From: Trichobilharzia szidati
Lineage: Eukaryota > Platyhelminthes > Trematoda > Strigeidida > Schistosomatidae
NCBI GenBank assembly: GCA_944472155.2
Contig: OX235272.1
Span: 98,028,020-98,092,019, forward strand
Direction of reading: 5' to 3'
DNA length: 64,000 nt
In this document: positions 31,375-42,735 of the stretch, piece after piece
How the letters are laid out: every line of letters begins with the position of its first letter
Numbering within the stretch: the stretch's first letter is position 1
The notes under the pieces: model-generated
Told to the model about the DNA's origin: nothing
Seen by the model: only the letters and a program-made list of their open reading frames with translations
Database searches by the model: none
Program-made: the position numbers and the translations under genes

Positions 31375-32856
31375 AAACTATCCATTTCTTTTTCTTGATA
31401 AGTATAGTATACTAAAATTAACGAATTTGTAGTTGTAGAGCCTGAAGAAGAATTTATTAATTTAAAACGGATAGTTTAAATTATTCCAATTCTGAAAGAT
31501 AACTCTCGATTTCTTGAGAAACTTTGCGATTAAATTATTTGAGCAAGTTTTTGGTGGGCTAAACACTTAACTCGGTTATCATGTAAAGTATCAAAATAAA
31601 AAAAATCAAATTAGCTACAATATTTAAAAAGTACATCATAATTGTAGAGGTTAATAAGCTACATAAAGTTCCAGTTGCTTGCAATTATGGTCAAATCTGA
31701 CTTTCACAATTTAAATTATGTAATCCAGTGGTACATTAAATAGGTAGGCTTCTATGACATTTCACTCTTCTTAGGACGTCACCGAAGGGGTGGTTGAGTA
31801 CGCTTTGGGTGAGTAAGCGATGGTTCTTGCGAATTCGAAAGTAAGCACCAAATAATTAGTATTGGCACACGAGCAGTCACGGAGAGTGAGAAAACGCAAC
31901 AAGAAACAAACAAGTGTATATATCAAAGTAGCGAAAAGTTGTGTTGTTAAAGAAAGATGTCAATTAAAGCAAAAGATATGCAAAATGTGTCATTTTTGTC
32001 ATCTGACTAAAAAGTGTACAAAATCATCACTCTGGGCTCTGCAAATTTCTGATATTGATTGACATATCTACCAAGATTCTGTCAAGGGAGATGTCTACTT
32101 TCTTTACTTCTTTTGTTTTTGAAAATATAGCTAACGAATCAACGTGAAACTTAGCTTAGTTGTTGGTCCTTTTCAATCGCTTCAATTTTCAAAAGCGTCT
32201 ATATTAACATCCATATGCTGTTAGTTTGTAATAGAAAAGAACCAGCAATTTAGGAAAATTCTCAGACCTGATATCAGCTCTGGCAGTTGTCTACTCTTGT
32301 GATGCTGATCTCAACTTAAAGTAAAAATGAACGGCATTCATTCTCTTTTTATTAATTGTAAGATTTATGACATCAGGGAACAAAATCTGAATTAAAAAAT
32401 TTTTATGAATTTGAAAATACTAACATTTTTGATTTTCCTTTAAAGATTCTCACTATTATTAGTAATATGACAATTCTTTTTGTCATTATCTTTCTTATCA
32501 CTGTTACACTACAATAAGTGATTGCACATTTACTAAAGAAATGATCATCTAAATTATTTTTGTGTATTGAGCATATTGTGCTGTACAAGCTACAGACCAC
32601 CAAAATATTCTTATCCTCAACCGCTTGGCTGAATGTCAACTTCTTGAGCCAATGCAAATGTAGCTAAATTTATATACGTATTACTTTTGTTTACAACTAA
32701 ACCCTTAAAATATGTAAGATATGTAGTCAAAATTTATTGATCCAATAATCAAATGAACTAATCAATTCTACCGACAAAACACAATCTCGTATTCTAGTCT
32801 ATAAGAATTTCCTGGGATCTATTTTTATTACTAATATTACGACTAATTTTGTCGGA
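31375..32856. other. Upstream region of the EGF/TSP1 gene
   Basis: No recognised element. A 66-codon plus-strand frame at 31862-32062 is Lys/Cys-rich but starts with TTG and has no known domain. Promoter and 5' UTR of the downstream gene probably lie here, not resolved. Confidence 0.4.
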
Positions 32857-33293
32857 ATGATTATCATTGTATTACTTATATTGTGTACAATGCAATATCA
32901 AGTTAACAACAGTCCTCTGTATTTCGTTTACCAAGAAAGATGGCCAATTTCATTAGCCTGGAAATGCAGTGGGACACCAAATTTAAAAGCTCAGCGTGTT
33001 AACTTCATTGAAGAATCAGCTAAAATTTATTATGATACACTGATGTCTGGAAGATTTATTGAAGACAGGAATTTAGAAATGACTGTACCACCTAGTAGTA
33101 TACTGAAATCATCAACATATTTACAATTACTAGATTTTGTTATTCAAGCAGAATATAACAAATTAGGCAATATCATTGTTATGACAATGAGCTGTGAACT
33201 TATGAATAATTTGAACTGGGTTAAAGAAGTATTCAACAGACCATTATCAAGAAACACAGAAACATTTAGAGCAATATTGGATACGATATACAG
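32857..33293 (+). CDS. EGF/TSP1 membrane protein, exon 1
   Basis: First of five exons (32857-33293, 34922-35261, 36105-36358, 38660-39041, 40432-40782) that join in frame to 587 residues. The ATG at 32857 is the first in its frame after a stop at 32746 and starts a signal-peptide-like run, MIIIVLLILCTMQYQ. Residues 20-145 are not recognised. The exon ends AG before a GTACGT donor. Overall architecture: signal peptide, about 240 residues unassigned, three Cys-rich EGF-like modules, one thrombospondin-1 repeat (WSTWSKWSSC), a C-terminal membrane helix and a short basic tail. Predicted: type I surface protein. The unassigned part ends with LRSWLLRVP...KNKSLFEKAIE, a pattern a little like the end of MACPF domains, but no MACPF signature was found. 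Confidence 0.75.
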
Positions 33294-34921
33294 GTACGTT
33301 TTATGAACTGTCGTTAATATTACTGTTAATTATTTCAGTAATACTTACATTTCCATGTAAAATTAATTGTTGAGGTCCATTTGGGACTGAGGAGAATAAC
33401 ACTACCACTGTCCTGTATGGATTATTATGGGATTCGGTTAGTCTAAAGTACTCCAATTATGAAAGCTTGAGGTTCTTCAGAAAATCCATAGACTGTGCGC
33501 CATATTGGAAAGCACTGATCTGTAAACAATGATTAAGAATTATGCACATGATATGTTTACTTGTCATTGATCAATCAGATTTAAAAAATTGCAGTGGTAC
33601 AGGAGGTCATCTTAGGGTCTAAGTAGCGCAGTAGTATTGCCTGTGACTTCAACACTTGGTGACGCGCGTTCGAATCTTCCCCGCTGACCAATAATTATGA
33701 AAACAAGGTCGAGGAGCTTCTAATAATTACTACTAAACATCTAAAGTTAATCCGAAAGTCGCAGCTCGATGGCAGGTTTCCTCTTACTTTAGTAGTCTTA
33801 AGAGACATTCCAATCCTTTTATATCCTAGGGGATTCATCTCATGTGCTCCCATCAGTATGGGAGTATGCTCATATGATAAGTAGTAAGTGGTACGAATTG
33901 TGAGTTTTCTGTGTAATCGTCAAAAATAACCACAATTCAGTAACATAAATAAACGTTAAATTTAACTAGAATAACCAATTTACCCTCAAATATGAAAGTT
34001 TCAAATTGTGAACAATAAAACAACTGTGAAACTCTCGACTACATATGAAAATGAGTGTAACTAGATTGGTTTATTTTTAATAGGATACCGTCGAAATGAG
34101 AGTTCTTCAATGATAAATAAACTACTCAAGTGAGGTAGACTTTTAAAGACCCACAAATCCATTTCATGTGGAGAAATGCGTTTTGGTGTATCCAACTACT
34201 AGCAAATATGTATCACGGCAGTAAACTCCAAGAAATTTGCGATCTTAATTGAATGGATTTACGCATAAAAAATGTTGGAATGAGCAGACTGTTTTGTGCC
34301 ATTTATGTGTATAACAAAGAGAACAAAGGAATAGAACACATTCGATTATTTCTGACCAGTACTGTACAGACACTAGACAAGAGCAACAAAGATTCGTCCA
34401 GATTAACGAATAAAATTTTGGAAAACCATGTGTAAAACACTAAGTTATGAGATATAAAGAAAATTTACGTAAGAAACCATAGTAGACAGATTTTTTGTTT
34501 GGTTGTGAGCAGGAAGATACAGTGATGCTATAATATGTGCATACTATCCTCCAACGTGGACCAGAAAACATTTAGTTAGATAGGTCAAGAGAGTAATTAG
34601 GGCCAACCGAAATACGAACTACACTTAAGGATCAACGTTTTTAAACTGGAATACATGCTTAGTTAAGTAGGGATCGTGCAGTAACATCACTCGATAGCGT
34701 GCTTAATGGCGTGGATTCTTGACCGTGCATCTTTCGGTTAACCAGAAGAATTAAATAGTGAACATCAGCAATGCATGCTAAATAATAGTGAAACTGTAAA
34801 CTGATTATTTTATGAGATTACCTTATGCTACATCTTCATACATACTTCAAGCTTTTATATCCCTTTTTCTTCCCGCTTTTCACTTGACGATACTGCTTTT
34901 TTTCAAAATATCACGTTTTAG
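33294..34921 (+). other. Intron 1 of the EGF/TSP1 gene
   Basis: GT-AG intron. Contains a tRNA-related SINE at about 33614-33880. Otherwise AT-rich, nothing recognised. Confidence 0.6.
33614..33880 (+). repeat. tRNA-related SINE in intron
   Basis: Head GGGTCTAAGTAGCGCAGTAG with A-box-like TAGCGCAGTAG, and B box GCGTTCGAATC at about 33666. The body carries a small inverted repeat (CTCCCATCAGTATGGGAG, 33850-33867). Not a tRNA gene: the acceptor and anticodon stems do not fold. Confidence 0.5.
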
Positions 34922-35261
34922 ATTAGGTTTATGTTTTCGTGATATTGATCCACATTTAAATTGTCCAGATGTATGTCGTAGCAAAACAAATAGTTTTTGT
35001 GAAAGTGTACCGCATGCTGTCGGCTTCTGTGGTACATATACCAATGAATTATTACATAATGCACAGATTAATTCAACTGGTGATGAAAATAAAATAAGAC
35101 AAAATTTAAGAAGTTGGTTATTACGTGTACCAGTTGAAGTCAGACTTCCATTGGAATTTTTTATGCACTTTGCTAAAAATAAAAGTTTATTTGAGAAAGC
35201 AATTGAAATACAGAGGAGAAGTTCACTTATAGCTTATTGTCCATGTGAAGCTAAATACCTG
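34922..35261 (+). CDS. EGF/TSP1 membrane protein, exon 2
   Basis: Acceptor CACGTTTTAG, donor GTAAGT. Completes an Arg codon and then encodes residues 147-259, with six Cys in the first 40 residues (NCPDVCRSKTNSFCESVP, then GFCGTY) and ending YCPCEAKYL. N-glycosylation-type NST at about residue 199 fits an extracellular position. Confidence 0.75.
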
Positions 35262-36104
35262 GTAAGTAATTTTTGATGTAGTTGTGTTCTCTGAACTGGA
35301 TGGTTTACTTGCGAAGCTTTCATTGCCTTACTAGGCAACATCTTCGGCATATACTTCAGTTTGAAGTACGGTATTGCGATCGATGAAAAATGTGAAATAA
35401 TTTATTATCAACACCCACTTTTAACTACACTTTATTGATTATGATACTTTTTTCATGAAGTTATTTGAAAAATTATGAAAAGTATTGATAAACTGGAGAA
35501 GAACATTTTCGTTTTTGCAGTCGCTTCTCTAAAGATGGACTGTCTCTAAATCCCTTTCACATAGCCAGACCGAAAAATTCAAATGAATCCAGTAACTTAC
35601 TATAACTCTCTGTCTCTTAGTGTTTTGAAAATACAGACTATCGTAGTGTCAATATAGATAAATCTAAGCAACTATTGACAGACTGTTTGCTACTAACCCC
35701 TTCAGAAATGTTATATGTCAAGAAGGACTTTTTAGTCCTACTTTCAGCACCACGCTGTATTTTATTGATTTGTAAGAGGAGCTGGAAACCAGTCATATCA
35801 AATAATAGCATCTTCCAGCTAGGTTGAAGTGACCTAAACGTTAGACGCCGGTATCGCTCGTTTGGGGGCTACCTCCAGGAGCCGTATCAGTTGAAATTGC
35901 TCGAATTCTGGCTAGCTACTTAAGCGAATAAGTAATACATAGAATCACCTTCTTCATTTTCAAATAATCAGTTCAGTGTGAAACTCCATTACTGTTACCC
36001 TTGGAAACACATATTGTGATCTGAATACTTGATGAATAATTCATTGTCTGGTTTGAACAAGTATCAATATCATTACACTATTGATTGTTTACCATTTCTT
36101 TTAG
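35262..36104 (+). other. Intron 2 of the EGF/TSP1 gene
   Basis: GT-AG intron; nothing recognised inside. Confidence 0.5.
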
Positions 36105-36358
36105 TTTGATAAAATTTTAAATACTTGCACGGATGCAAAAGAAGAATATGGTTGTTATAGCGGTAGCCAATGTGCAAATGGTGGGATTTGTGTTCGAAGT
36201 TTAGACAAATCAGCACCTATGAGATCTATACTCTGTAAATGTCCACCTGCTTTTAAAGGTGAACAGTGTGAACACGAAAGAGATCCTTGTGAAGATGAGG
36301 CAAAGTGTAGTCCATTTCCTTGTGCACGTGATGCCAATGATTTAGACTATGGTTACCA
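36105..36358 (+). CDS. EGF/TSP1 membrane protein, exon 3 (EGF-like)
   Basis: Acceptor TTTCTTTTAG, donor GTGAGT; phase 0 in, two bases over at the end. Encodes residues 260-343: an EGF-like module with CYSGSQCANGGIC and CKCPPAFKGEQC (about 276-314), and the first half of a second one, DPCEDEAKCSPFPC. Confidence 0.85.
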
Positions 36359-36725
36359 GTGAGTATTGACTGCTGTCATTGAAATACAATTTAATTCTCA
36401 AATAATTTCCTTTATACTACTTTGAAATGAACAAAATTATTAACATAGAAGTTTGTATGAAGGTGCAGCAGCTATTTGATAATGTAAATGCAAGAGACAG
36501 ATACTAGACGAAAGTATACGGAAGAGAAAATAGCTGGATAAGAATAATAATAATAGATTTATTCTGCGCAACATGTTTACATTCAGCACAGATTTTCCGG
36601 CTTGATGTTATCTATTCCTTGTACAGAATTTTCAGCAAAAACAGTAATCTACAGTATAAATTTCGAAGGGATTATGTTGTGTCGGCAACATGTCACAACC
36701 CCCGACTTATTTATTCTTTCAGAAC

Positions 36726-36738
36726 ACACCAAACGGTA
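36726..36738 (+). repeat. Mini-PLE target-site duplication, left
   Basis: ACACCAAACGGTA, identical to 36929-36941. Confidence 0.9.
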
Positions 36739-36928
36739 GTTCCATTATGGGTAAATTTTGTTTTGATAAAGTCTCACATACCTTGATTTGATTATGAGCA
36801 ATAAATTGTGCTCGAAACATCATCAGTAAACATTACTGTGTAACACTGTGAGACTTTATCAAAACAAAATTTACCCATAATGGAATTACACTCTACCACA
36901 GTGCACAAGTTTTATTCTTATATCAATG
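36739..36928 (+). mobile_element. 190-bp PLE-B-derived mini-element with TSD
   Basis: Begins with an about 40-base inverted copy (36740-36778: TTCCATTATGGGTAAATTTT...) of the segment at 36845-36887. It continues with the sense PLE-B end: TTGAT, hairpin GAGCA/TGCTC, CGAAACATCATCAG, leader, ATG, and the first 17 or so codons (MELHSTTVHKFYSYIND). It is flanked by perfect 13-bp duplications, the same length as at the full-length element. No RT: a non-autonomous insertion. It lies in intron 3 of the EGF/TSP1 gene. Confidence 0.9.
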
Positions 36929-36941
36929 ACACCAAACGGTA
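36929..36941 (+). repeat. Mini-PLE target-site duplication, right
   Basis: Identical to 36726-36738. Confidence 0.9.
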
Positions 36942-37429
36942 TGCTGAAATCCACTTAAAAATGCATGTTAATACAGATTAACCTTCAAAGACGTAAAAAG
37001 GTGGTTACAAAGGCATAACATGAGTAAATTTCATGCTTAGTGCTCTGTGGATAATCAGGTAGCTCAGTAATTTCACTATGCCACCAGAACAAAGATACAT
37101 GTGTAAAAGTTGTAGCAGAAATTATGACACGTGAAATAGACTTTACAATAAAGTATAGAAAATGATAAAATTCAAGAACAAAAACAGAAATTATGTATCC
37201 GGGGTTAAGACAGATCAGGTCCACTGTAGATTTAGTGACTGAATATATTTCTGTATGCACAGCGAATTGTCATTACTTCTGCGGTTTGAAAGAGTTTGAT
37301 GTGTACTCTTTTAGTATATGACTCTGAATTTGGTTTGTGGGTTAGCTTGGTGTCGAGATTCGATTAGGTGTTCCAGGATAGAACTATCACGCGATCTTTT
37401 TTCCCCACTATAAATTCGTTAGGGTAAGT

Positions 37430-38150
37430 GTTCGATGATATGTTTGGATAGCAAACGCTGAGTACGGCCGGGAAAATATGAATTTAATCTTTCAAACATT
37501 GAACTTCCAACAGTTCAACCACAGGTACTATCCGTAGTTCCGAAATTCTGCGCAAAACCATCAAACATTGAAAAGCTAAAATTCCAGATATATTCTGAAA
37601 ACCTGATAAATCAAGTTAAATGTATGGTACCAACATCTACAGAGAGCCTATAACAGTTAAAATAATCGTTCCTTGACAGTTTTCACAAGTTTACAAGTAC
37701 CAAATCAAGAGGAAGGACCATAATAACCAAAAAACACTGTAAAGAGCTGAAAAAAATCAAAAACCTCTAAAGAGATCATGCTGATAAGCCCTGATAAAGG
37801 TGCGGGAATCATAATCATTAATTACGAGAAATATGTTAGTAAAATGTTAACCATCTTGTTTAACGGTTCTTAAGTCACAAAAACAGTCAAAGAAAAGAAC
37901 ATGATGGAGCAGACTGAACAAAAACTAACGGCCATTCTCCGAAATCTAAAAACTTAATCACTCATCGACACCAAAATGTTCGAATCCCTGAGGCCGTCTG
38001 GCTCAAACATATTCCGACTCTATGGACTGCCGTAAGTACACAAGAAAAGCATGCCTTTCCAAATTATTTTCGATATGATGAATTCACCACATCATCACAC
38101 TTCCCAATGTTTAGTAGACCTACTAGGACCAATCAGAAGGCAAGTTCCAC
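37430..38150 (+). pseudogene. Dead PLE (A-like) RT N-terminal half in intron 3
   Basis: Plus-strand codons broken by stops: LISPDKGAGIIIINYEKYV at about 37785, LRPSGSNIFRLYGLP then VHKKSMPFQIIF at about 37990-38070, and NSPHHHT near 38090, collinear with PLE-A (RPDKGSGVVL, YGLPKIHKKEVPLRPIL, NSPQH). The RT palm and nuclease are missing; a LINE tail follows directly. Confidence 0.75.
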
Positions 38151-38154
38151 CAAA

Positions 38155-38246
38155 ATTAGATGCAATATTGTAGATATGTGCTGAAAATTCCACGCTGTAC
38201 CACTAGTACTGTTTCTGGAATAAGGCAAATTATTATTATTATTATT
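38155..38246 (+). mobile_element. CR1-like LINE 3' tail
   Basis: TTAGATGCAATATTGTAGAT, GCTGAAAATTCC, CTGTTTCTGGAATA, then an ATT-repeat run (38228-38247). The same sequence order ends the CR1 copy at 46078-46160, so this is a severely 5'-truncated insertion of that family. Confidence 0.75.
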
Positions 38247-38659
38247 CTCGTTCAGTTTCAGTTAATTTCTACATAGTCTCATCACTTACATTACGCGACT
38301 CGATTTACTTATTTTATTTTAGTTCCTAGCTGACTAAAGCTTTTTATATTACATAATTTGTTATCTAAAATTTACAGTTCTAATGACAAATCTTTGGAAG
38401 TATTCCTTTTTTTGCTGAGAAAATTTTCTAAATATATGCAATTATACAGTTTGAGAATGATTTCGCTGAACATCTCTCCTTTAATAATACTCACTGGGGA
38501 TTTTTAAGCTAACTTGGATTGATTTGTGCAAGCTAAAAAATTTAAATCAACTCATCTGAATAGCAGTAATTGTTTAGATAACAGATGTGTTGATTAGTTA
38601 CGCAGCTATATTTTCTTCCCCTTATCTTCACTTTTTCTTTCTTTCCCCAAATATAACAG

Positions 38660-39041
38660 TTGTCTATGCCCTTCAACACATCAACGTAAAAGTAAAGGAG
38701 AACCCCAATGTGTACCAATGCCAGCTTGTGGTGAGCACGATACAAGTAGAAGCCAACCGTGTAAAAATCATGGTCAATGCATACAAGATCCAAATGATCC
38801 AACAATGTATAAATGTATTTGTATCTACGGTTATACTGGAGTAAATTGTGAAATAGAACCATTACCGGCTATCTGGAGTACATGGTCCAAATGGTCAAGT
38901 TGTATATGGCCTGAAATAGGTGAAGTATGTCATAGAAAAGCTTATCGTCAAAAAACCCGTACTTGTTTAATTAATGCTCTTGATCAAAAATGTATTGGAC
39001 AAGCAAGAAAGATTAGATATACTGAATGTGATCTGACTGCA
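38660..39041 (+). CDS. EGF/TSP1 membrane protein, exon 4 (EGF-like and TSP1)
   Basis: Acceptor AAATATAACAG, donor GTAAGT. Completes His344, finishes the second EGF-like module (CLCPS), then a canonical third one (about 367-407: CKNHGQC, CICIYGYTGVNC), and a thrombospondin type 1 repeat starting WSTWSKWSSC (about 416-466), with CHRKAYRQKTRTC. TSP1 and EGF modules usually mediate extracellular binding. Confidence 0.9.
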
Positions 39042-39624
39042 GTAAGTTAAATAGCAACATTTGCCGCTCTATAAATAGTTCTTGCAATCAACAAAAACTA
39101 GTAACCCAATTGTTCGATATTCAACACAGAAGTAAATGTCATGGTTCAGTTTGCATTGAAATATCTTATGAGTAGGAAATCTAACTTACCCTCATATTTA
39201 TTGATCTAAACACCTAACTCAAAGCCTTTCATAGGTATTTACTACAATATTAAAATAAAAGTTTGCAAACAGAAAATGAGGTGTGTATTAGATCTAATTA
39301 GTTTTCCTCAGACAATGTCTTCACTATTTCATGTTATGAAATACACGCATTTCGTAGGGCTACTCAATGTTCGCTATTTCTAAACATCAAAACTGAACTT
39401 AACATGCACATCGAATAAGTTCGTGTGGCATTTTCTGATATTTTAAGAGGTAAGGCACCGCAAGAAAAGCCACATAAAATATTATGGTTGTCCTGTTATT
39501 TTGCCAAATAAGTCGTTTAAACTTCCGTAAACCACTTTAACTGACTTTTTTAAATCCCCTCTTATATATGGATTTAATGTGTCTTCCAGATCAACAGTTT
39601 TCATAAGAACGAAGCGAACATCTT

Positions 39625-39845
39625 TTAAATGCTTAGTTTTATTCTTTTGTGTTCGGAGTGGAACACAGGGTTTCAAGCTTTGAAATTCCAGTAGCGGTGG
39701 TATTATTCTATTTTAAGCGATGGGGTTGCCTGCCTTGCGTTCAACCTTCCCTCTTTTATAGGATCAGTAACGACTAGGCGGGCTTTTGGGATGCGTCATC
39801 GGACCACGTGCGAGCATTCTGACAGTGAACCATCAACGCATCTGA
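39625..39845 (-). repeat. SINE-2 degenerate copy
   Basis: Alignable to 31122-31361 (GTGGAACACAG, TTTCAAGCT, GATGGGGTTGCC, CAACCTTCCCTC, GACCACGTGC, ending at CATCAACGCA). The B box is destroyed by a deletion. Confidence 0.65.
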
Positions 39846-40227
39846 AGGTTATTGGAGAGTTGGTCAGTTTTAACTGGTCTCTCAATGCGAAAAACGCGAA
39901 TTTCTCATTTAAAACTTGGCAGCGGTTCCTAAAATGCCTACAAATTTATTCATGGTAGTTTTAATCTGAAACAGTAGCACATGTGTAAGTTACAATGACT
40001 TAAAGATTCCTAAAACGCTTACTAGCTACTACATAATGATATTCCTATTCGATTGACTAGATTTTAAGATACAACTTTCCACAGAATTGTTAAAATTCAA
40101 ATTCCACATAGTATGTAAAGGTAAAGAGAAGAAATTGAAGAGAACTATAAGCAGCAGAAATGTACTGGAGAAAGAATATTAACATGGAAAAACATAGGGA
40201 TTTAATGGATATTCGAGATTACAAAAG

Positions 40228-40375
40228 GTGAATACATCTGTGCTATTGAGCTATTTGACAAACCGTTTCCAGCCATCGGTTTTGAGAATCCCAATGACTC
40301 CAGTCCGGCAGTTCACACCTCCCTATGTAGCTCAAGCCGACAGTTGAAGGCTTTACGGACTGAAGTCATGTCTAG
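40228..40375 (-). repeat. RTE (SR2-like) 3' end fragment
   Basis: Same sequence order as 62205-62350: GAATACATCTGNGC, TTTCCAGCCATNG, AGNCCC..AACCCGG-like, TCCCTA, AGCTCA. Corresponds to the RTE C-terminal codons; short and decayed. Confidence 0.6.
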
Positions 40376-40431
40376 GCGTATATATATATAATGTTCAAAT
40401 TCTAACTATTTTCTTATTGTTATAATTCTAG

Positions 40432-40782
40432 CTAGCTTCCAAACGCTACAGCAATTTATCACAAATAACACGAAAACGTCTTATAGAAGCACTTAAACTA
40501 TGTGATTTATATAGTCGTGAATATGCTAGACCAGTAACTGAATATGAATTAGGTGAATCACTGTTAACTACTGAAGCTTTGGATGATTGGAGTACAATCG
40601 GCTTAGAAGATGCACCTTACCTTTATCTACCTGAATCATTAAAATTTGGTAAACTGCAATCAATAAACTGGCCTAAAAGACAAGACTTCCTATTTATTAC
40701 AGGATGGATATATCTATTTATTTTACACTTAGGTATTACACTTTTATGGATATATTATGTACATCGCTGGAGAACAGAATAA
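40432..40782 (+). CDS. EGF/TSP1 membrane protein, exon 5 (TM and stop)
   Basis: Acceptor TATAATTCTAG, phase 0; TAA at 40780-40782. Encodes residues 472-587: a charged juxtamembrane region, then a hydrophobic helix (about 559-581, FITGWIYLFILHLGITLLWI) and a short tail HRWRTE. AATAAAG at 40788-40794 may serve as a poly(A) signal very close to the stop. Confidence 0.85.
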   Translation, partial: LASKRYSNLSQITRKRLIEALKLCDLYSREYARPVTEYELGESLLTTEALDDWSTIGLEDAPYLYLPESLKFGKLQSINWPKRQDFLFITGWIYLFILHLGITLLWIYYVHRWRTE

Positions 40783-41825
40783 TTGAATTAATAAAGATGT
40801 TTGTTATTGCTGTTCACTTTTTTCTCACTGTTTTACTGAAAGTTATGGACATCTCTGTAAATCTATAAAATATTTAGTCGATTCATTGAAAAATGATTTC
40901 TTTTATATACACTGTGAACAGATCCATTTGAAATGGACATATCGTCGAGTGATTAATCATAGCCAATATCATCTAAGTGCTCCCTGGTTCGGCATTGGGT
41001 TCCTAGATGTAGGGTTGAGTCATTATGATAAAGTAGCATTCCATACTAAATAAGTTTATTCGCTACAACACATAGTGATGCAGTATTAATAACTGGATGA
41101 TACTTCGAACTTCTTCTGATACGGTTCTAATTAATCCCGCTATTTTTAGTACAACTAGATAAGCTTAGATATATTCAAACCTCCATATATTCTGAAAACT
41201 GCTTGTTGACATTGATGGTATTGTTACTTTTATTTGTTATCAAGTAGTATGACTCGTCACATGCAGTGAGTATCTCTACGTTCAGATAGAAATATTTAAA
41301 TGTCATAACAGCATACGACTTCTTCTCTGAAACATTAAATAGGCATCACTTCCAAAACACACCCTTGTGCATGCTGAAAGTACAATTTAAATAAATTCAT
41401 ATTCAACCATGAGTACGTTAATCGGATAGGTTTACTATTCACTGAATTAGGATACAATGGCAATCTATCCAAGTTTATAATTCCTGCGATCAAATTGAAA
41501 AACAGATCGATTCTCTGACTGCATAATAAATAATAACTGGTGAGTTAGTATCCTACTCTGGTCCGGATACCTGGACGACAACCACTAGCACACTGAGAGT
41601 GAGTAGCTATAATGGTGTCGCCTGTGGGAGCCAAAGCACTTATACAGTGGGAACCAACTTCATCCAGCATAATGACAGCAATACTCAACTCAAAAGGAAG
41701 GTTATAAACATCTAGTACCATGCACCTATAATTAGGCTTAATACCATTTAATGAAGCATCGTGTATCAGCAGAAGGGTATACATGAGGAAATATGGATTT
41801 CGCTTAACGGAAACAACTAAAGCCA
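40783..41825. other. Region downstream of the EGF/TSP1 gene
   Basis: A PLE-B-like end fragment lies at 41045-41115 (CCATACTAAATAAGTTTATT, GTGATGCAGTATTAATAACT). 41545-41810 is higher in GC and has a long minus-strand open frame without a known domain. The remainder is AT-rich. Confidence 0.45.
41045..41115 (-). repeat. PLE-B-related end fragment
   Basis: Matches the left arm of the unit at 49650-49725 and, less well, the complement of the PLE-B leader (TTACCCATAATGGAA region). Too short to bound. Confidence 0.55.
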
Positions 41826-42735
41826 GTTAGTTTCCATCTCAGTCTCAAGAAAGTGGAGACGCAGCCACTTAGACCAAGTCGAGAAGGGGAGCAGATGTGG
41901 GTCCAAACCATCACCTAGTTCAAGGCACGGTCAAGCTGTTATCCTTCAAAACAACTGGAGGTAGACCACAATTCAAGTTCAACTGTCTGAACCTGAAGCA
42001 TAAAACTACAAAAGATATATTCACTGCATGCATCAGATCAAAGTCGGATACACTACGTGGTATCACTGAGGACACCTAAGTGGAAGACCATTGGAACTCT
42101 TTGATGGCAGGTGATTTTCAAGGAAACGTATACAACTGTTCTAAGAAGAAGGAAGAAACAAGACAAGGAATGGCTCTCAACGGACACCTACCTGGAAGCT
42201 AATCGATGAGAGGAAAGGAGGATGGTGAAAGAGAAGATGACTCAATGCAAAGATGGACAACAGAACAGAAGGAGAAGCTGAGTTCAATGTACACTGCACC
42301 GAATAAAGAGAGGAGTGCTAGGAAAGACAAGACACAATTCCATGGCATACTGGCAACTGAAGCAGGACAGTCAGGCCGCAAGTAAAAGAGACCTCAGAAC
42401 CCACAGAGGTTTCTATGCGGGAAGAGACCAATGCAGATGAAACCTATAAAAGATGTCCAAGAGAACCTAATGACCAAGGAAGAGATAAAAACGAAACAAT
42501 GGGTTGATCAATTTAAAGGACTCTTGAATCGCCCATCATCTGCAACTCAGCCTGAAATACACCACCAACAACAGTACGCACAGAACTCCCTACAAATGGA
42601 CATCAATGCTCGAACGAAAGAAGAAATCTTGAATTTGATCAGGCTACTGAACACCGGCCGGGAAGGCAGCAGTGCCAGACGGAATTTCACCGAATCATTT
42701 CCGGCCGCTTTCGGCAGTGAGCTTACACTGTCTAT
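41826..42735 (+). pseudogene. RTE LINE fragment, endonuclease-RT linker
   Basis: Plus-strand codons read VDPNHHLVQGTVKLL (the end of the endonuclease, normally SDHHLV), a linker with QFKFNCLNLKHKTT, then MTKEEIKTKQWVDQFKGLLN and INARTKEEILNLIRLLNTGR, the typical start of RTE-clade RT. Several stops. It ends near FTESFPAAFG before the RT catalytic region. It is from the same clade as 18958-22060, but the two cover different parts. Confidence 0.75.

Larger units (their letters stand above)
39042..40431 (+). other. Intron 4 of the EGF/TSP1 gene
   Basis: GT-AG intron with a decayed SINE-2 (39625-39845) and an RTE tail (40228-40375). The rest is unassigned. Confidence 0.5.

Noticed and set aside
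31862..32062. 66-codon Lys/Cys-rich frame
   Set aside because: No ATG at its start, no homology and no splice context.
33614..33690. tRNA gene on the plus strand
   Set aside because: Box-like motifs only, no consistent acceptor or anticodon stem.
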